From Verrucomicrobiota bacterium (lineage in GTDB: Bacteria; Verrucomicrobiota; Verrucomicrobiia; Opitutales; UBA2995): a DNA stretch of 35,033 bases. The DNA lies in NCBI GenBank assembly GCA_027622555.1, contig JAQBYJ010000060.1:1-35033 (forward strand). The letters are read 5' to 3'. Each line of letters begins with the position of its first letter. The first letter of the stretch is position 1. Both the position numbers and the translations under genes were made by a program. A model generated the notes under the pieces. It worked only from the letters and a program-made list of their open reading frames with translations. It was not told the origin of the DNA and did no database searches. Positions 8,343 through 17,704 of this stretch are shown here, piece after piece.

Positions 8343-10403
8343 ATGAAATCTTGTTTCGCCATTTTGACTGTACTCGCCATCGTGAGCGCTTCACCGGTTG
8401 TAGCCCAAAACAAAAAGAAGGGCCTTGATTTTACGCGGGATATTCAACCAATTCTGGAAACGTTGTCGGCTGAAGAAAGAAGTATCCTCCTTGACTGGGC
8501 GGAGGCAGGAGCGCCGATCCCTTTGATCGCTGGTCACCAGGTTTCGGAAACGGACTTTTTCCAGGAAAAGATCGCGCCCCTGTTTGCTCAACATTGTTTG
8601 GAGTGCCATGATTCGAGCGCACGGGAAGGAGCCTTGGATTTGTCGAGAAAGGAAAGTGCCTTCAAGGGAGGTGATTCTGGTAAGGCTATTCTGCCGGGAA
8701 ATGCCGAGGAAAGCAGTTTGTGGGAATCAGTGTTTTTCGACGACATGCCGGAAGATCGTCCACACCTTTCTCAGGAGCAGAAAGACCTGATAAAACAATG
8801 GATCGATGACGGTGCAGAGTGGACGGTTGATTGGATCGATCCGGCTATTTACGAAAAAGAGGACAGCAAAGAAAATTGGATCAGACGACTCACTGTTGAT
8901 GAATACATTGAAACCGTTTGGCATGCGACGGGTGTTGATATCGAAAAAGAGGTACGCGATGTTTTGCCACCGGATCTTCGTGCGGACGGATTCAGCAATA
9001 CCGCTTACAATTTGAATGTGGATTTCGACCACGTGCAGGCCTATGCCAAATTGGCGAACCTCATCGTTGGGCAAATGGATGTTCTGGCATTTGCTGAACG
9101 ATTTTATAAGGACCTGAAGTTTACTGACAATGACATGGGAGCATTGCTCGATAAAATGGGAAGGTGGTTGCTGCGTGGTCCTTTGAATGATGGGGAGATC
9201 ATTGCGATTCGTGGAATATCAACCACGGTTGCCAGTGCAGGCGGAGATAAGGAAGAAGCGGTCAGGTTAATGATTGAAGGCATGTTGCAATCGCCTCGTT
9301 TTATTTACCGATTGGAAAAACAACGGGCACAGAAAACGGTATCTCCAGTATCTGAATACGAACTTGCTTCTCGTTTGAGTTATATGATTTGGGGAGGTCC
9401 GCCTGATGAAGAACTATTTCGTTCGGCCGAAAAAAATGAGCTAAAGTATCCGTTCGAGTTGGAGAAGCAAGTGAAGCGCATGTTGGCAAATCCTCGAGCG
9501 GTAAAACACTCGACGAAGTTTATTCAAGAGTGGCTCGATTTGGATCGTTTGGAAAATCTACGACCGAATTCCGAAAAGTTTCCGAACTGGAATCCAGAAC
9601 TTGCCGCGGATATGCGAGCAGAAACCCTGGCCTATTTTCAGGAAGTCATTTGGAGCCAAAACCGTCCTTTGGGCGACCTGCTTAATACACAAATCACGTT
9701 CGTCAGTCCTGCCTTAGCTGATTTCTATGGTCTTCAATCGGCCGATGCGACCACGCTTGAAAACGGCTTGGTTCGTTTCGATTTATCCGAAAATCCATAC
9801 CGGGGTGGATTGCTGACGCAGGGGAGCATGCTTACAGTAGGTGGCGACGAAGCTTCCATGGTAACACGTGGTCTTTTTGTTTTGCATGATCTTTTAAGAG
9901 GAACGGTCAAACCTCCACCGCCCGGATTAGATGTGATCCCGATTCCAGCCAAACCTGGTGAATCCAATCGCTTTATAGCCATGATCCGGGTCAACGATAA
10001 AACCTGTGGAGGGTGCCATTCGCGATTTGAGCCTTTGGCATTTGGCTTGGAGAAATTCGATGGCTTGGGGGCATTCCATCATGTGGATGAGCATGGCAAC
10101 GAATTGAGGGAAGACGGAGAATTGTTGATTCCAGGAAATTCCGAAGCGGTGCCCTACAAAACGGTTTCCGAGCTGATGGATCTTTTGGCGCAAAGTGACC
10201 GGGTAAATGAAACTTTAACGTGGAAGGTGGCCCAATGGGCCTTGGGTCGGCCCTTGACTTTGGAGGACGCTTTCGTCCTTGACAGAATCCATGAAACCGC
10301 CAAAAAAGAAGGTGGTTCTTATCCCAGTGTTATTTCCGCACTCGTGATGAGCGAGCTTGTGCAAACCACCCGAACCGAACCGATTGCATCTACCCTGAAT
10401 TAA
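8343..10403 (+). CDS. Diheme cytochrome-like DUF1592/DUF1588/DUF1585 protein (module 1)
   Basis: This is a 686-residue exported protein with signal peptide 1-21 (ending SPVVA-Q). The c-type heme site CLECH (85-89) lies in a planctomycete-type cytochrome domain ending QKDLIKQWIDDGAEW. Then come DUF1587 (about 178-240, LTVDEYIETVW), a short DUF1595-like region (about 265-325), DUF1592 (about 335-460, ELASRLSYMIWGGPPDEEL), DUF1588 with a second heme motif CGGCH (555-559) followed by SRFEPLAFGLEKFDGLG, and DUF1585 (about 600-680). Residues 29-60 (DFTRDIQPIL joined to LSAEERSILLDWAEAGAP) look like the two ends of another cytochrome domain with its CxxCH centre missing. It is shorter than the 817/827-residue relatives at 28466 and 31017 because it lacks their inserted beta-sandwich. 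Function is unknown; a periplasmic electron-transfer or oxidase role is only inferred. Confidence 0.92.
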   Translation: MKSCFAILTVLAIVSASPVVAQNKKKGLDFTRDIQPILETLSAEERSILLDWAEAGAPIPLIAGHQVSETDFFQEKIAPLFAQHCLECHDSSAREGALDLSRKESAFKGGDSGKAILPGNAEESSLWESVFFDDMPEDRPHLSQEQKDLIKQWIDDGAEWTVDWIDPAIYEKEDSKENWIRRLTVDEYIETVWHATGVDIEKEVRDVLPPDLRADGFSNTAYNLNVDFDHVQAYAKLANLIVGQMDVLAFAERFYKDLKFTDNDMGALLDKMGRWLLRGPLNDGEIIAIRGISTTVASAGGDKEEAVRLMIEGMLQSPRFIYRLEKQRAQKTVSPVSEYELASRLSYMIWGGPPDEELFRSAEKNELKYPFELEKQVKRMLANPRAVKHSTKFIQEWLDLDRLENLRPNSEKFPNWNPELAADMRAETLAYFQEVIWSQNRPLGDLLNTQITFVSPALADFYGLQSADATTLENGLVRFDLSENPYRGGLLTQGSMLTVGGDEASMVTRGLFVLHDLLRGTVKPPPPGLDVIPIPAKPGESNRFIAMIRVNDKTCGGCHSRFEPLAFGLEKFDGLGAFHHVDEHGNELREDGELLIPGNSEAVPYKTVSELMDLLAQSDRVNETLTWKVAQWALGRPLTLEDAFVLDRIHETAKKEGGSYPSVISALVMSELVQTTRTEPIASTLN

Positions 10404-10404
10404 A

Positions 10405-11820
10405 ATGAAGTACAAAAACATCAGTCGCCGCACTATGCTTAAAGGATTGGGCACGGTTGCCATCGGGGTCCCCTTTTTAGAGGAGATGCTTGTCGGCAAG
10501 GCTGTGGCCGCGCCAGCCGTACCGGTTCGCGCCTTCAACGTATTTTTTGGTTTGGGCATTCCGGCTCCTCTTCAGAAGGAAGGTTTCGAGGGCGTGTTGG
10601 AACCACTCAAGGAGCTTGGAGACAAACTGCTGATCATGCGGAATGTGGACCAGGTCCGGGCCGATGAATCGGGTATCAACGCCCATTTCGATGGCGCCTC
10701 CGCTTCGTTCACCGCGGAGGCTCCGCTCGGTGAGGCCAAATCGGGAGGACCTTCCATTGATCAGGTGGTTCGTAATTTCCACTATCCCAAGGGTCTGCCA
10801 TCCGGTGTTGTCCCAACGTTGGCGGGGGGCACTTATTTCCGCCGCAGCCGGGTGAGCCGCTACGTTCACTCCTACAATATGGATGGCACCGTGGCCGCCA
10901 CCATGCAGGAACGCCCTCGTGATTTATTTGAACGGGTCTTCGGCAGAATGGAACTTCCGGAAGGCATGACCGCCCGCGACCTGCACTTGAAACGCAGCGT
11001 TCTGGATTCCGTGGTCAGCCAATATAAGTTTTTCACCGGTGCCCATTCTCCTCTGGGAGCTCAATCAAAGGCCCGCATCGCCGATCACCTGGACCGCGTC
11101 CGGGAATTTGAGCAACGGGCTTATTCTCACCGTCCCATTGGTGAAGGACCCGCGTTGCCGCCTAAATCAAAAATCAAACACGGTGGAGAAGCGGATCCCG
11201 GAGGCGAAGGCATCGATATGCTACTCGAAGACCTTTCTGTGGAGTGGCGTTTGATGGCGGATCTTTATGCGCTGGCCATCCAAACCGACAAGGCCCGCTT
11301 TGGAGCCCTGACATTCCTGGCCGCCGGTGAACGGCTGCGTGTGAAAGGTGACTATGAGTACAACGGCCGCCACATCTTTTCTTTCGACGATGCAGCGCAA
11401 CACAACAAATCCGGTTCCGCCGGGTGCAGTCATGAGTGGTGGCATAAGTTCGATGAAAACCAACCCAACACGCAATTACGGGCTCACGCGCATTTCAAGA
11501 TGCGGGAAGTCGCCTACTTCCTGAAGCGCCTGGACGATGCCGATTCCATGGAAGGGAATGGAAAATCGATCCTCGAAAATTCCATGATCACCATTTCAAC
11601 CGAATCGGGCGATGGGCGCCATTCGGATGTGAAGCGCGAGCTTTCCGGAGTTTTCCATGCCATCACCAGTGCGAACGGACGCTTTAAAACCGGCCAGATC
11701 ATGGATGTGGGCGCGGAAGGTATCGACGTCTATAATACGATGCTTCAAGGGATGAACGTGAACTACAAACTGGGACCCGCGGACCGCGATCGCGTTTCCA
11801 TAGACGGAATCCGCGCGTAG
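10405..11820 (+). CDS. Tat-exported DUF1552 protein (module 1 partner)
   Basis: The 471-residue protein begins with a twin-arginine signal (SRRTMLKGLGTVAIGVPFLE) and continues as a DUF1552 protein: NVFFGLGIPAP, GPSIDQVVRNF, LKRSVLDSVVSQY and ALAIQTDKARFGALTFL. DUF1552 is, to my knowledge, related to the alkaline phosphatase/sulfatase-like fold and almost always sits beside DUF1592-type cytochromes. That is the case here: the start lies one base after the upstream stop, so the two are surely co-translated from one message. Tat export implies folding, perhaps with a cofactor, before crossing the membrane. The reaction is unknown. G/C content seems visibly higher than in the preceding gene. Confidence 0.93.
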   Translation: MKYKNISRRTMLKGLGTVAIGVPFLEEMLVGKAVAAPAVPVRAFNVFFGLGIPAPLQKEGFEGVLEPLKELGDKLLIMRNVDQVRADESGINAHFDGASASFTAEAPLGEAKSGGPSIDQVVRNFHYPKGLPSGVVPTLAGGTYFRRSRVSRYVHSYNMDGTVAATMQERPRDLFERVFGRMELPEGMTARDLHLKRSVLDSVVSQYKFFTGAHSPLGAQSKARIADHLDRVREFEQRAYSHRPIGEGPALPPKSKIKHGGEADPGGEGIDMLLEDLSVEWRLMADLYALAIQTDKARFGALTFLAAGERLRVKGDYEYNGRHIFSFDDAAQHNKSGSAGCSHEWWHKFDENQPNTQLRAHAHFKMREVAYFLKRLDDADSMEGNGKSILENSMITISTESGDGRHSDVKRELSGVFHAITSANGRFKTGQIMDVGAEGIDVYNTMLQGMNVNYKLGPADRDRVSIDGIRA

Positions 11821-11821
11821 T

Positions 11822-13285
11822 ATGATCCGGATTTTTGCTTTTACTTTTTTTCTAGGCTTCACCGCGTTTTCCGCTCAAGCGGCGGATCGTCCCAATGTTC
11901 TCTTTATCGCCATTGACGACTTGAATGATTGGGTGGGTTGCTTTGGGGGACATCCCCAGGTTCAGACTCCCCATATCGACAAATTGGCCGAGCGCGGAGT
12001 TCTTTTTTCCAACGCCCATTGCCAGGCACCGATTTGTAATCCTTCACGGGTCAGCTTGATCCTGGGAAAACTTCCCTCCACGACCGGCATGTATTTCCTG
12101 GGGCCCAATTTCAGGTCGGTGGATGGAACGAAGAACGAGGAAACGATGTTTCAGTATTTCAGGAAGCATGGTTATCACACCTCGACCATGGGAAAGATAT
12201 TTCATGGGGCCGTGGATGAAGCCTCCTTCGACCACATTCAGAAAGCTTCCGGATGGACCAAGGGAAAAGAAAAAGTGCGTTTCACTATTCCGGGAAGTCA
12301 CCCGGGATGGGATTGGGGGGAAGTGGACGTTCCGGACGAAGATATGCTGGATTACCGTACGGCCACCTGGGCCGCAAAAGAACTTCCCGAACTGGCGAAA
12401 AAGGAAGAGCCTTTTTTCCTGGCGGTTGGATTTCACCTGCCTCACGTGCCCATCTATGCTTCCAAAAAGTGGTTTGATTTATATCCGTTGGGGGATATCC
12501 AGCTACCTGCCGCCATACCCGGCGACCGGGACGACCTCCCGGAGATTGCCAAGGAATTGACCCTCAACCCAACCGCACCGCGTCATGAATGGATGGTGGA
12601 AAACGATGAAAGCCGCCATGCCGTCCGCGCCTATCTGGCGGCCACCAGTTTCGTCGATGACTTGATCGGCAAGATTTTGGATGGACTCGAAAAAAGCGGC
12701 GAAGCGGACAACACCATCATTGTTTTGTGGGGTGACCATGGATTTCATCTGGGTGAGAAACAACGCTGGGCCAAACGCACCCTCTGGGAGGAAACCACGC
12801 GCGTGCCTTTGATTATTTCCGCCCCTGGCATGAAAAAAGGCGGGCGCAGTGCCCGTCCGGTTGGGCTGATTGATTTGTTTCCCACGCTGACCGACCTTTG
12901 CGGATTACCGGCCAAAAATGATTTGGAAGGCCAGAGTCTTGGCACTCTCTTAAAAAATCCGGATGCGCGTTGGGATCGACCTGCGCTGTGCACCTTTGGC
13001 CCGGACAATCATTCGCTGCGTTCCGAACGTTGGCGGTACACCGTCTACGCCGATGGATCAGAAGAGCTGTATGACCATGAAAATGATCCCCATGAATGGA
13101 ATAATTTGGCGGGAGACCCAAAATTCACAAAAGTCATAACCGGATTAAAAAAATTCCTTCCCAAGTTGAATGCGGATCCGCTGCCGGGCAGTTCGGGCTC
13201 GGACTCGCCACTTTACGGCGAGGGAAAGATATCTTTACAAGAGGCTATGAAACGTGGCCAACAACAATTAGAAAAAGGAAATTAA
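11822..13285 (+). CDS. Exported sulfatase, iduronate-2-sulfatase-like
   Basis: The 487-residue type I sulfatase has a signal peptide (IFAFTFFLGFTAFSAQA). RPNVLFIAIDDLNDWVG supplies metal ligands Asp32/Asp33. The formylglycine signature is C72-N-P-S-R (APICNPSRVSLILGKLPSTT), and TMGKIFHG (Lys125, His128) and WGDHGFHLGEKQRW complete the site. The order and the TMGKIFHG motif resemble iduronate-2-sulfatase and related enzymes acting on sulfated glycans. Activity needs oxidation of Cys72 by a formylglycine-generating enzyme or anSME, neither of which is in the window. The gene starts one base after DUF1552 and is followed one base later by the TauD-like gene, so sulfate ester removal and the dioxygenase step are probably produced together. 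The true sugar substrate cannot be told from sequence alone. Confidence 0.95.
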   Translation: MIRIFAFTFFLGFTAFSAQAADRPNVLFIAIDDLNDWVGCFGGHPQVQTPHIDKLAERGVLFSNAHCQAPICNPSRVSLILGKLPSTTGMYFLGPNFRSVDGTKNEETMFQYFRKHGYHTSTMGKIFHGAVDEASFDHIQKASGWTKGKEKVRFTIPGSHPGWDWGEVDVPDEDMLDYRTATWAAKELPELAKKEEPFFLAVGFHLPHVPIYASKKWFDLYPLGDIQLPAAIPGDRDDLPEIAKELTLNPTAPRHEWMVENDESRHAVRAYLAATSFVDDLIGKILDGLEKSGEADNTIIVLWGDHGFHLGEKQRWAKRTLWEETTRVPLIISAPGMKKGGRSARPVGLIDLFPTLTDLCGLPAKNDLEGQSLGTLLKNPDARWDRPALCTFGPDNHSLRSERWRYTVYADGSEELYDHENDPHEWNNLAGDPKFTKVITGLKKFLPKLNADPLPGSSGSDSPLYGEGKISLQEAMKRGQQQLEKGN

Positions 13286-13286
13286 T

Positions 13287-14135
13287 ATGATTCGCACACA
13301 GCTGGAGATTGTCCCCATAGCAGGAGCTCTGGGAGCCGAAATTCGTGGCATCAACCTCGCCGAAAATTTAAGCGATGAAGTCATTCAGGAGATTCGCCAG
13401 GCCCTGCTGGATCATCTGGTCATTTTCTTCCGTGACCAGGAGATGACTCCTCAGCAGCAACTGGCTTTCGCCAAACGTTTCGGTGAATTGGATGAACATG
13501 ATTTTGTCCAAGGCCTGAAAGACTATCCCCACATCATTCGCTTGGTTCGCGAGGCCAATGAGAAGGGAAGTAACTTTGGCGGTGTATGGCATTCCGATGT
13601 TACCCACCAGAAAGCTCCGGCTCTCGGATCCATATTGTATGCGCTGGACGTTCCTCCCGTGGGTGGAGACACCCTGTTTGCCAACCAATACCTGGCTTAT
13701 GAAACGCTATCCGAAGGTCTGAAGGAAACGCTTCAAGGACTGGTCGGTATTCACACCGCCAAAGGACCGTTTGGACCTGAAGGACGGGCGACCAAGAACT
13801 GGCTCAACATGCAGGTGGTCACCAGTGACAAGGCCCTTGAGGAAACGGAACACCCGGTCGTGCGCACCCATCCCGAAACCGGTCGCAAAGGCCTCTTCGT
13901 CAACCGGACCTTCACCGTGCGCTTCAAGGATTGGACCGAAGAAGAAAGCGCGCCGCTACTGGAATATCTTTTCGATCACTCCCGCAAGGAGGCCTTCACC
14001 TGTCGCTTCAAATGGGAAAAGGGCTCGGTGGCATTCTGGGATAACCGCAGTGTGATGCACTACGCTTTGAATGACTATAACGGCCACCGTCGCGAAATGC
14101 ACCGGGTCACCGTGGCGGGGGACAAGCCGTATTAA
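13287..14135 (+). CDS. TauD/TfdA-family Fe(II)/2-oxoglutarate dioxygenase
   Basis: The 282-residue cytoplasmic protein is close in length to TauD (taurine dioxygenase, about 283). Iron ligands are WHSDVT (His102, Asp104) and the distal VMHYA (His258). HRREMHRVTVAGDKP (around Arg273) binds 2-oxoglutarate, and PPVGGDTLFAN is the usual strand after the HxD motif. Relatives hydroxylate taurine or other sulfonates, alkyl sulfates (AtsK type) or chlorophenoxyacids, releasing sulfite, sulfate or phenol. It is the last gene of the plus-strand operon. An AAGGAA (13275-13280), 6 bases before the ATG, is one of the few good ribosome sites in the window. Coupling to a sulfatase suggests organosulfur use, but the substrate is inferred only. 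Confidence 0.93.
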   Translation: MIRTQLEIVPIAGALGAEIRGINLAENLSDEVIQEIRQALLDHLVIFFRDQEMTPQQQLAFAKRFGELDEHDFVQGLKDYPHIIRLVREANEKGSNFGGVWHSDVTHQKAPALGSILYALDVPPVGGDTLFANQYLAYETLSEGLKETLQGLVGIHTAKGPFGPEGRATKNWLNMQVVTSDKALEETEHPVVRTHPETGRKGLFVNRTFTVRFKDWTEEESAPLLEYLFDHSRKEAFTCRFKWEKGSVAFWDNRSVMHYALNDYNGHRREMHRVTVAGDKPY

Positions 14136-14150
14136 TCGCGAACTGAGCTT

Positions 14151-14804
14151 CTAGTTTCCGGGAGCCTTTTTTGTGCCCAAGATTTTTCTTCCCTGGATAA
14201 TGGCTTCGGTAAAGAGCAGCGGGAATGCCCAGCAAAACCAGCTTGCAGCGGTGAGGCGTTCAAACAGGGTTCCTACTTCAAGCGCTGTTAGAATACCTAC
14301 CAGTATTCTGAAAAATACGAAACCGAAGGTGACCACATAGCTTCTGATCATCCACTCCATGTGCTGCTGAATGAAGCGGCGTTTGATGGCTATAAATCCG
14401 AGTCCGGTTGTAATTACCCAAGCGCAACCTAGCCCAAATAGACCAGCGCCGAATACCCAGTTTACCTCTGTTGTGAATGAGAGATAGAAGGAGGAAATAC
14501 TTGAGAGAGTAACCGTTGCCAAATAAACCATTCCGAGTTTTCGATGTAAGGGCATCGATTTGCGTTTGGTTCCCATCCAAAGAACGGGTGCGCCTACTAA
14601 TAATGCAATGGAGCCGCTCGCAACATGAGTGAAGATCCAGACTGTGCGACCTTCGAAACGGGCGATGACTTCCGGGTCCAATATCAGGTAAGGAAATGCA
14701 AATATGGCGAAGAAACCGATGGCCAATAACACTCCGATTAGGAGAAGAATCAACCATGGTAAATGGCTGGGACGGGATAATGGTGTTTGGGCTGATTGAG
14801 ACAT
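14151..14804 (-). CDS. DUF2306-like integral membrane protein
   Basis: The 217-residue protein has about seven hydrophobic segments. It resembles the DUF2306 family: FTHVASGSIALLVGAPVLW, PLHRKLGMVYLATV, then RRFIQQHMEWMIRSYVVTFGFVFFRI. The conserved histidines (in FTHVASG, PLHRKLG, QQHMEWM) recall heme- or metal-binding membrane proteins, but the function of the family is not established. It lies 17 bases downstream of the acetylesterase and is probably the last gene of the dctPQM operon. It ends convergent to the TauD-like gene, only 15 bases away, with no clear terminator between. Confidence 0.8.
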   Translation of the reverse strand: MSQSAQTPLSRPSHLPWLILLLIGVLLAIGFFAIFAFPYLILDPEVIARFEGRTVWIFTHVASGSIALLVGAPVLWMGTKRKSMPLHRKLGMVYLATVTLSSISSFYLSFTTEVNWVFGAGLFGLGCAWVITTGLGFIAIKRRFIQQHMEWMIRSYVVTFGFVFFRILVGILTALEVGTLFERLTAASWFCWAFPLLFTEAIIQGRKILGTKKAPGN

Positions 14805-14821
14805 TTAATATTAGAGTAGAG

Positions 14822-16366
14822 TTAACGATGCTCTACGCCCATCGTAATACCCGGCCAGTTGTCCGTGCGGAAAGGAGTCATCGGAAGGCCTTCGCGGCTG
14901 TACATGGTGCAGACAGGATTGTTGGCCCAGGCGTAGCGAACGGCCACAGGTTTGGATACTTCGTCGCTCCATACTTCCACCTGGTTTGTACCTACAATGG
15001 TCGCCTTGGCCCAAACAAACTTTTTATCGGCACCGGCTATGGCGAAACCTTGAGGTTCTCGTGTATCAAACGAGTAAAGCCCTTGGCCAACGCTGTCGAA
15101 GGTAAGCAGAATTTTGTTACCTTTTGTCTCCATAGATTGGTAGGTCGGACTTTTATAGAGAATGTCGAAACCGTAATCGTTTGCCAGGGCCCAACGGGAA
15201 AGACGATTGGCTACGGTCTGCTTGTCGCGGGGATGAATGTCTCTGCCTTCGCCCACATCGATGATGACAGCTTCACCCACGTTGCTTAGGCGATCCATGG
15301 TCATGGTTTGGGCTTCACGAAGTTCCGCCCAATCGGTATCTCCAGGATCGGCTTCCTCTTCCCTGAAATCCGCCAACTGCACATAATAAAATGGGAAGTC
15401 CCCCTGGTTCCATTCGTCGCGCCAGTGTTGGATCATCAGTGGGAAAAGATCTCTGTATTGGTAAGCACGGCCGGCATTGGATTCTCCTTGATACCATATC
15501 GCGCCACGAATGCCGTATCCGATGGTCGGATGCAGCACGCCATTATAAATATTGGCTGGCCGTTGATTGCCATCCATCAAGCCGCGTGGTCTCTGCGGCT
15601 GTTGACCCTGTCTCCCGTTATTGCGCCAGGCGGCCAGCTCCTTTTCAAACTTGGTCATCGTATTTGCCTCGTCCTGCTTGGCTTCATAGTCCTTCCACCA
15701 AGCCATCATTTTGTCAAAGCGTCCGTCTTTCTCGAGCACATCCCTACGGATCCATGCATCGGCCGCGGAGCCACCCCACGCGTTGTCAATCAGGCCAATG
15801 GGGACGTCGAGTGCCTGGTGCAAATTTCGTCCAAAGAAGTATCCTACGGCAGAAAAATTCTCGAGAACATCAGCCGTGCATACCTCCCATTGCCCTTTGA
15901 AGTTTTTCTGTGCTTCTTGAGTCCCGACTTGCGGTACGGAAATGAGTCGGATGTTGGGATGATTGGCGGTGAGCAATTCTACCTCCGCGTTGTAAGAATT
16001 GGCTACTGTCCAAGCCATGTTGGATTGACCTGAGCAGATCCAGACTTCTCCGACTAATATATCATCATAATAGAACTCATTGTCCTCTCCCTCGATTTCG
16101 AGTTTGTGGGGACCGCCTGCGGGCATCGGTTTCAGGTTTACCTTCCAGTTGCCCTTCGCATCGGCTTTGGTCGAGTGGCTCTGGCCGTTTATTTCAACTT
16201 CAATTTCTTCGCCGGGTTTGGCCCAGCCCCAAACAGGGTTCTCCCGATTTCGTTGTAGGACCATGTGGTCACTAAAAATGCTGGGAAGGGAGACTTCGGC
16301 TTGAAGGAGAGAGTTGCCTAAAAGGAGAGAGAGGAAAACGAAGAGGACTCGGATTGGGTAGTGCAT
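14822..16366 (-). CDS. Exported SASA-type sialate O-acetylesterase-like hydrolase
   Basis: The 514-residue protein has a signal peptide (VLFVFLSLLLGNSLLQA). LPSIFSDHMVLQR is the usual start of the N-terminal beta domain, and an Ig-like segment runs to about 95. The SGNH/SASA catalytic domain opens with VWICSGQSNM (nucleophile Ser115). AIWYQGESNAGRAYQY is the second conserved block, and VGEGRDIHPRDK carries the catalytic Asp/His. Members remove acetyl groups from sialic acids or from xylan and other glycans. The gene follows dctM by 36 bases on the same strand, so deacetylation and TRAP uptake are likely co-expressed. Sialic acid is possible, but an acetylated algal or plant glycan is equally likely. 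Confidence 0.93.
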   Translation of the reverse strand: MHYPIRVLFVFLSLLLGNSLLQAEVSLPSIFSDHMVLQRNRENPVWGWAKPGEEIEVEINGQSHSTKADAKGNWKVNLKPMPAGGPHKLEIEGEDNEFYYDDILVGEVWICSGQSNMAWTVANSYNAEVELLTANHPNIRLISVPQVGTQEAQKNFKGQWEVCTADVLENFSAVGYFFGRNLHQALDVPIGLIDNAWGGSAADAWIRRDVLEKDGRFDKMMAWWKDYEAKQDEANTMTKFEKELAAWRNNGRQGQQPQRPRGLMDGNQRPANIYNGVLHPTIGYGIRGAIWYQGESNAGRAYQYRDLFPLMIQHWRDEWNQGDFPFYYVQLADFREEEADPGDTDWAELREAQTMTMDRLSNVGEAVIIDVGEGRDIHPRDKQTVANRLSRWALANDYGFDILYKSPTYQSMETKGNKILLTFDSVGQGLYSFDTREPQGFAIAGADKKFVWAKATIVGTNQVEVWSDEVSKPVAVRYAWANNPVCTMYSREGLPMTPFRTDNWPGITMGVEHR

Positions 16367-16402
16367 TTGATTCTGATGATTGAGTTTTGAAGAACAACTG
16401 GT

Positions 16403-17704
16403 TTACAGAAATTCTGGTGTTAGCCAACGGGGAAGAAATAAAATCATTTCGGGAAAAAGGATGACAAGAATAAGTAGCAGGAGCATCGGAATCAGAATGA
16501 TACCTACGTCCTTCATCGCATCGACCACTTTGATTTTTCCCAGCGCACAAGAAATAAGCAGGCACAATCCGTAGGGAGGAGTAACCAGTCCGAAGGCAAG
16601 AGAGATAACGCCAATGATGGCGAAGTGGATCGGGTGCATGCCTACTTTCGTTGCTACTGGAAGCAGAATGGTTCCTAAAATGATGATAGCCGGAATCGCA
16701 TCGATGAACATACCGATAATCAGGAACGCCAGTGCAACCAGAAATCCCGTAGTAATGATCCCGGTACCGTAACCGGCCAATAAGTTTACCAGCTCCTGTG
16801 GAACGCGATAGTAAGCGAGTAACCAACCAAAAGCTGAGGCTGTTCCGATACAGAAAAGAGAAATGGCTGCCAAGCGTGCAGATTCATAGAGGACCTTCGG
16901 CATTTCTTTAATACCGATCTTCCGGTAGACTATGCCGCCCAATAACGCCGAATATACCACTGCGACGACCGATGCTTCCGTCGGCGTAAACAACCCAAAT
17001 ACTATGCCTCCGACGATGATCGCCGGGGTTACCAGCGCAAAGATCGCCTGACCGAAAGCGGATACAAATTCTTTTAGAGATGCTCGTTGGTAGATGGGGT
17101 AGTTCCGGATCTTGGCGTAGACCAGCACGGTGCTCATCATAAATACAGCCATCAGGAATCCGGGAACGACTCCTGCGAGGAATAACCCGCCAATGGAGAC
17201 CGACATCAGTCCGCCCCAGACGATCATCAAAATGCTGGGCGGGATGATTACCCCCATAACCGATGAGCAGGCTGTGATCGCCACCGCGAAGTTGGTATCG
17301 TAACCTTGCTTTTTCATTGCAGGAATCATGAGGGATCCGATTCCGGCTGCGTCGGCGGTTGAAGATCCTGAGATTCCCGCGAAGAGCATGCTAACCATCA
17401 CGTTGATGTGCCCGAGACCGCCCGGTAGGTGCCCTACGGATGCACGGGCAAGGCTTACCAGACGTTCCGTTATCCCGGAGGCGTTCATTAAATTGGCCGC
17501 GAGCAGGAAGAATGGAACCGCCAGAAGAATAAATGAGTTGTAGGACTTCCACATCTCCTGGAGCAAGATGATCGGTCTCATTTGGGGATCGATCAGAAAC
17601 ACCGGAATACAAGCGAGGCCAAGAGCAAACGAAACAGGGACCCGTAGCAATATGAGAACTGCGAATAGACCGAAGAGAATCAGAGATACTTCACCGGCGC
17701 TCAT
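16403..17704 (-). CDS. dctM: TRAP transporter large permease (DctM)
   Basis: The 433-residue protein has about 12 transmembrane segments. DctM hallmarks are LLAVPFFLLAANLMNASGIT, FAGISGSSTADAAGIGS, VMGVIIPPSILMIVWG and LAFGLVTPPYGLCLLI. It forms the sodium-coupled elevator part of a tripartite ATP-independent periplasmic transporter in the inner membrane. Its ATG overlaps the dctQ stop in an ATGA (17701-17704), implying translational coupling. Confidence 0.97.
   Translation of the reverse strand: MSAGEVSLILFGLFAVLILLRVPVSFALGLACIPVFLIDPQMRPIILLQEMWKSYNSFILLAVPFFLLAANLMNASGITERLVSLARASVGHLPGGLGHINVMVSMLFAGISGSSTADAAGIGSLMIPAMKKQGYDTNFAVAITACSSVMGVIIPPSILMIVWGGLMSVSIGGLFLAGVVPGFLMAVFMMSTVLVYAKIRNYPIYQRASLKEFVSAFGQAIFALVTPAIIVGGIVFGLFTPTEASVVAVVYSALLGGIVYRKIGIKEMPKVLYESARLAAISLFCIGTASAFGWLLAYYRVPQELVNLLAGYGTGIITTGFLVALAFLIIGMFIDAIPAIIILGTILLPVATKVGMHPIHFAIIGVISLAFGLVTPPYGLCLLISCALGKIKVVDAMKDVGIILIPMLLLLILVILFPEMILFLPRWLTPEFL

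Noticed and set aside
9734-10193. Antisense ORFs within the DUF1592 gene and similar shadows elsewhere
   Set aside because: All lie inside confidently assigned genes and show no recognisable domain.
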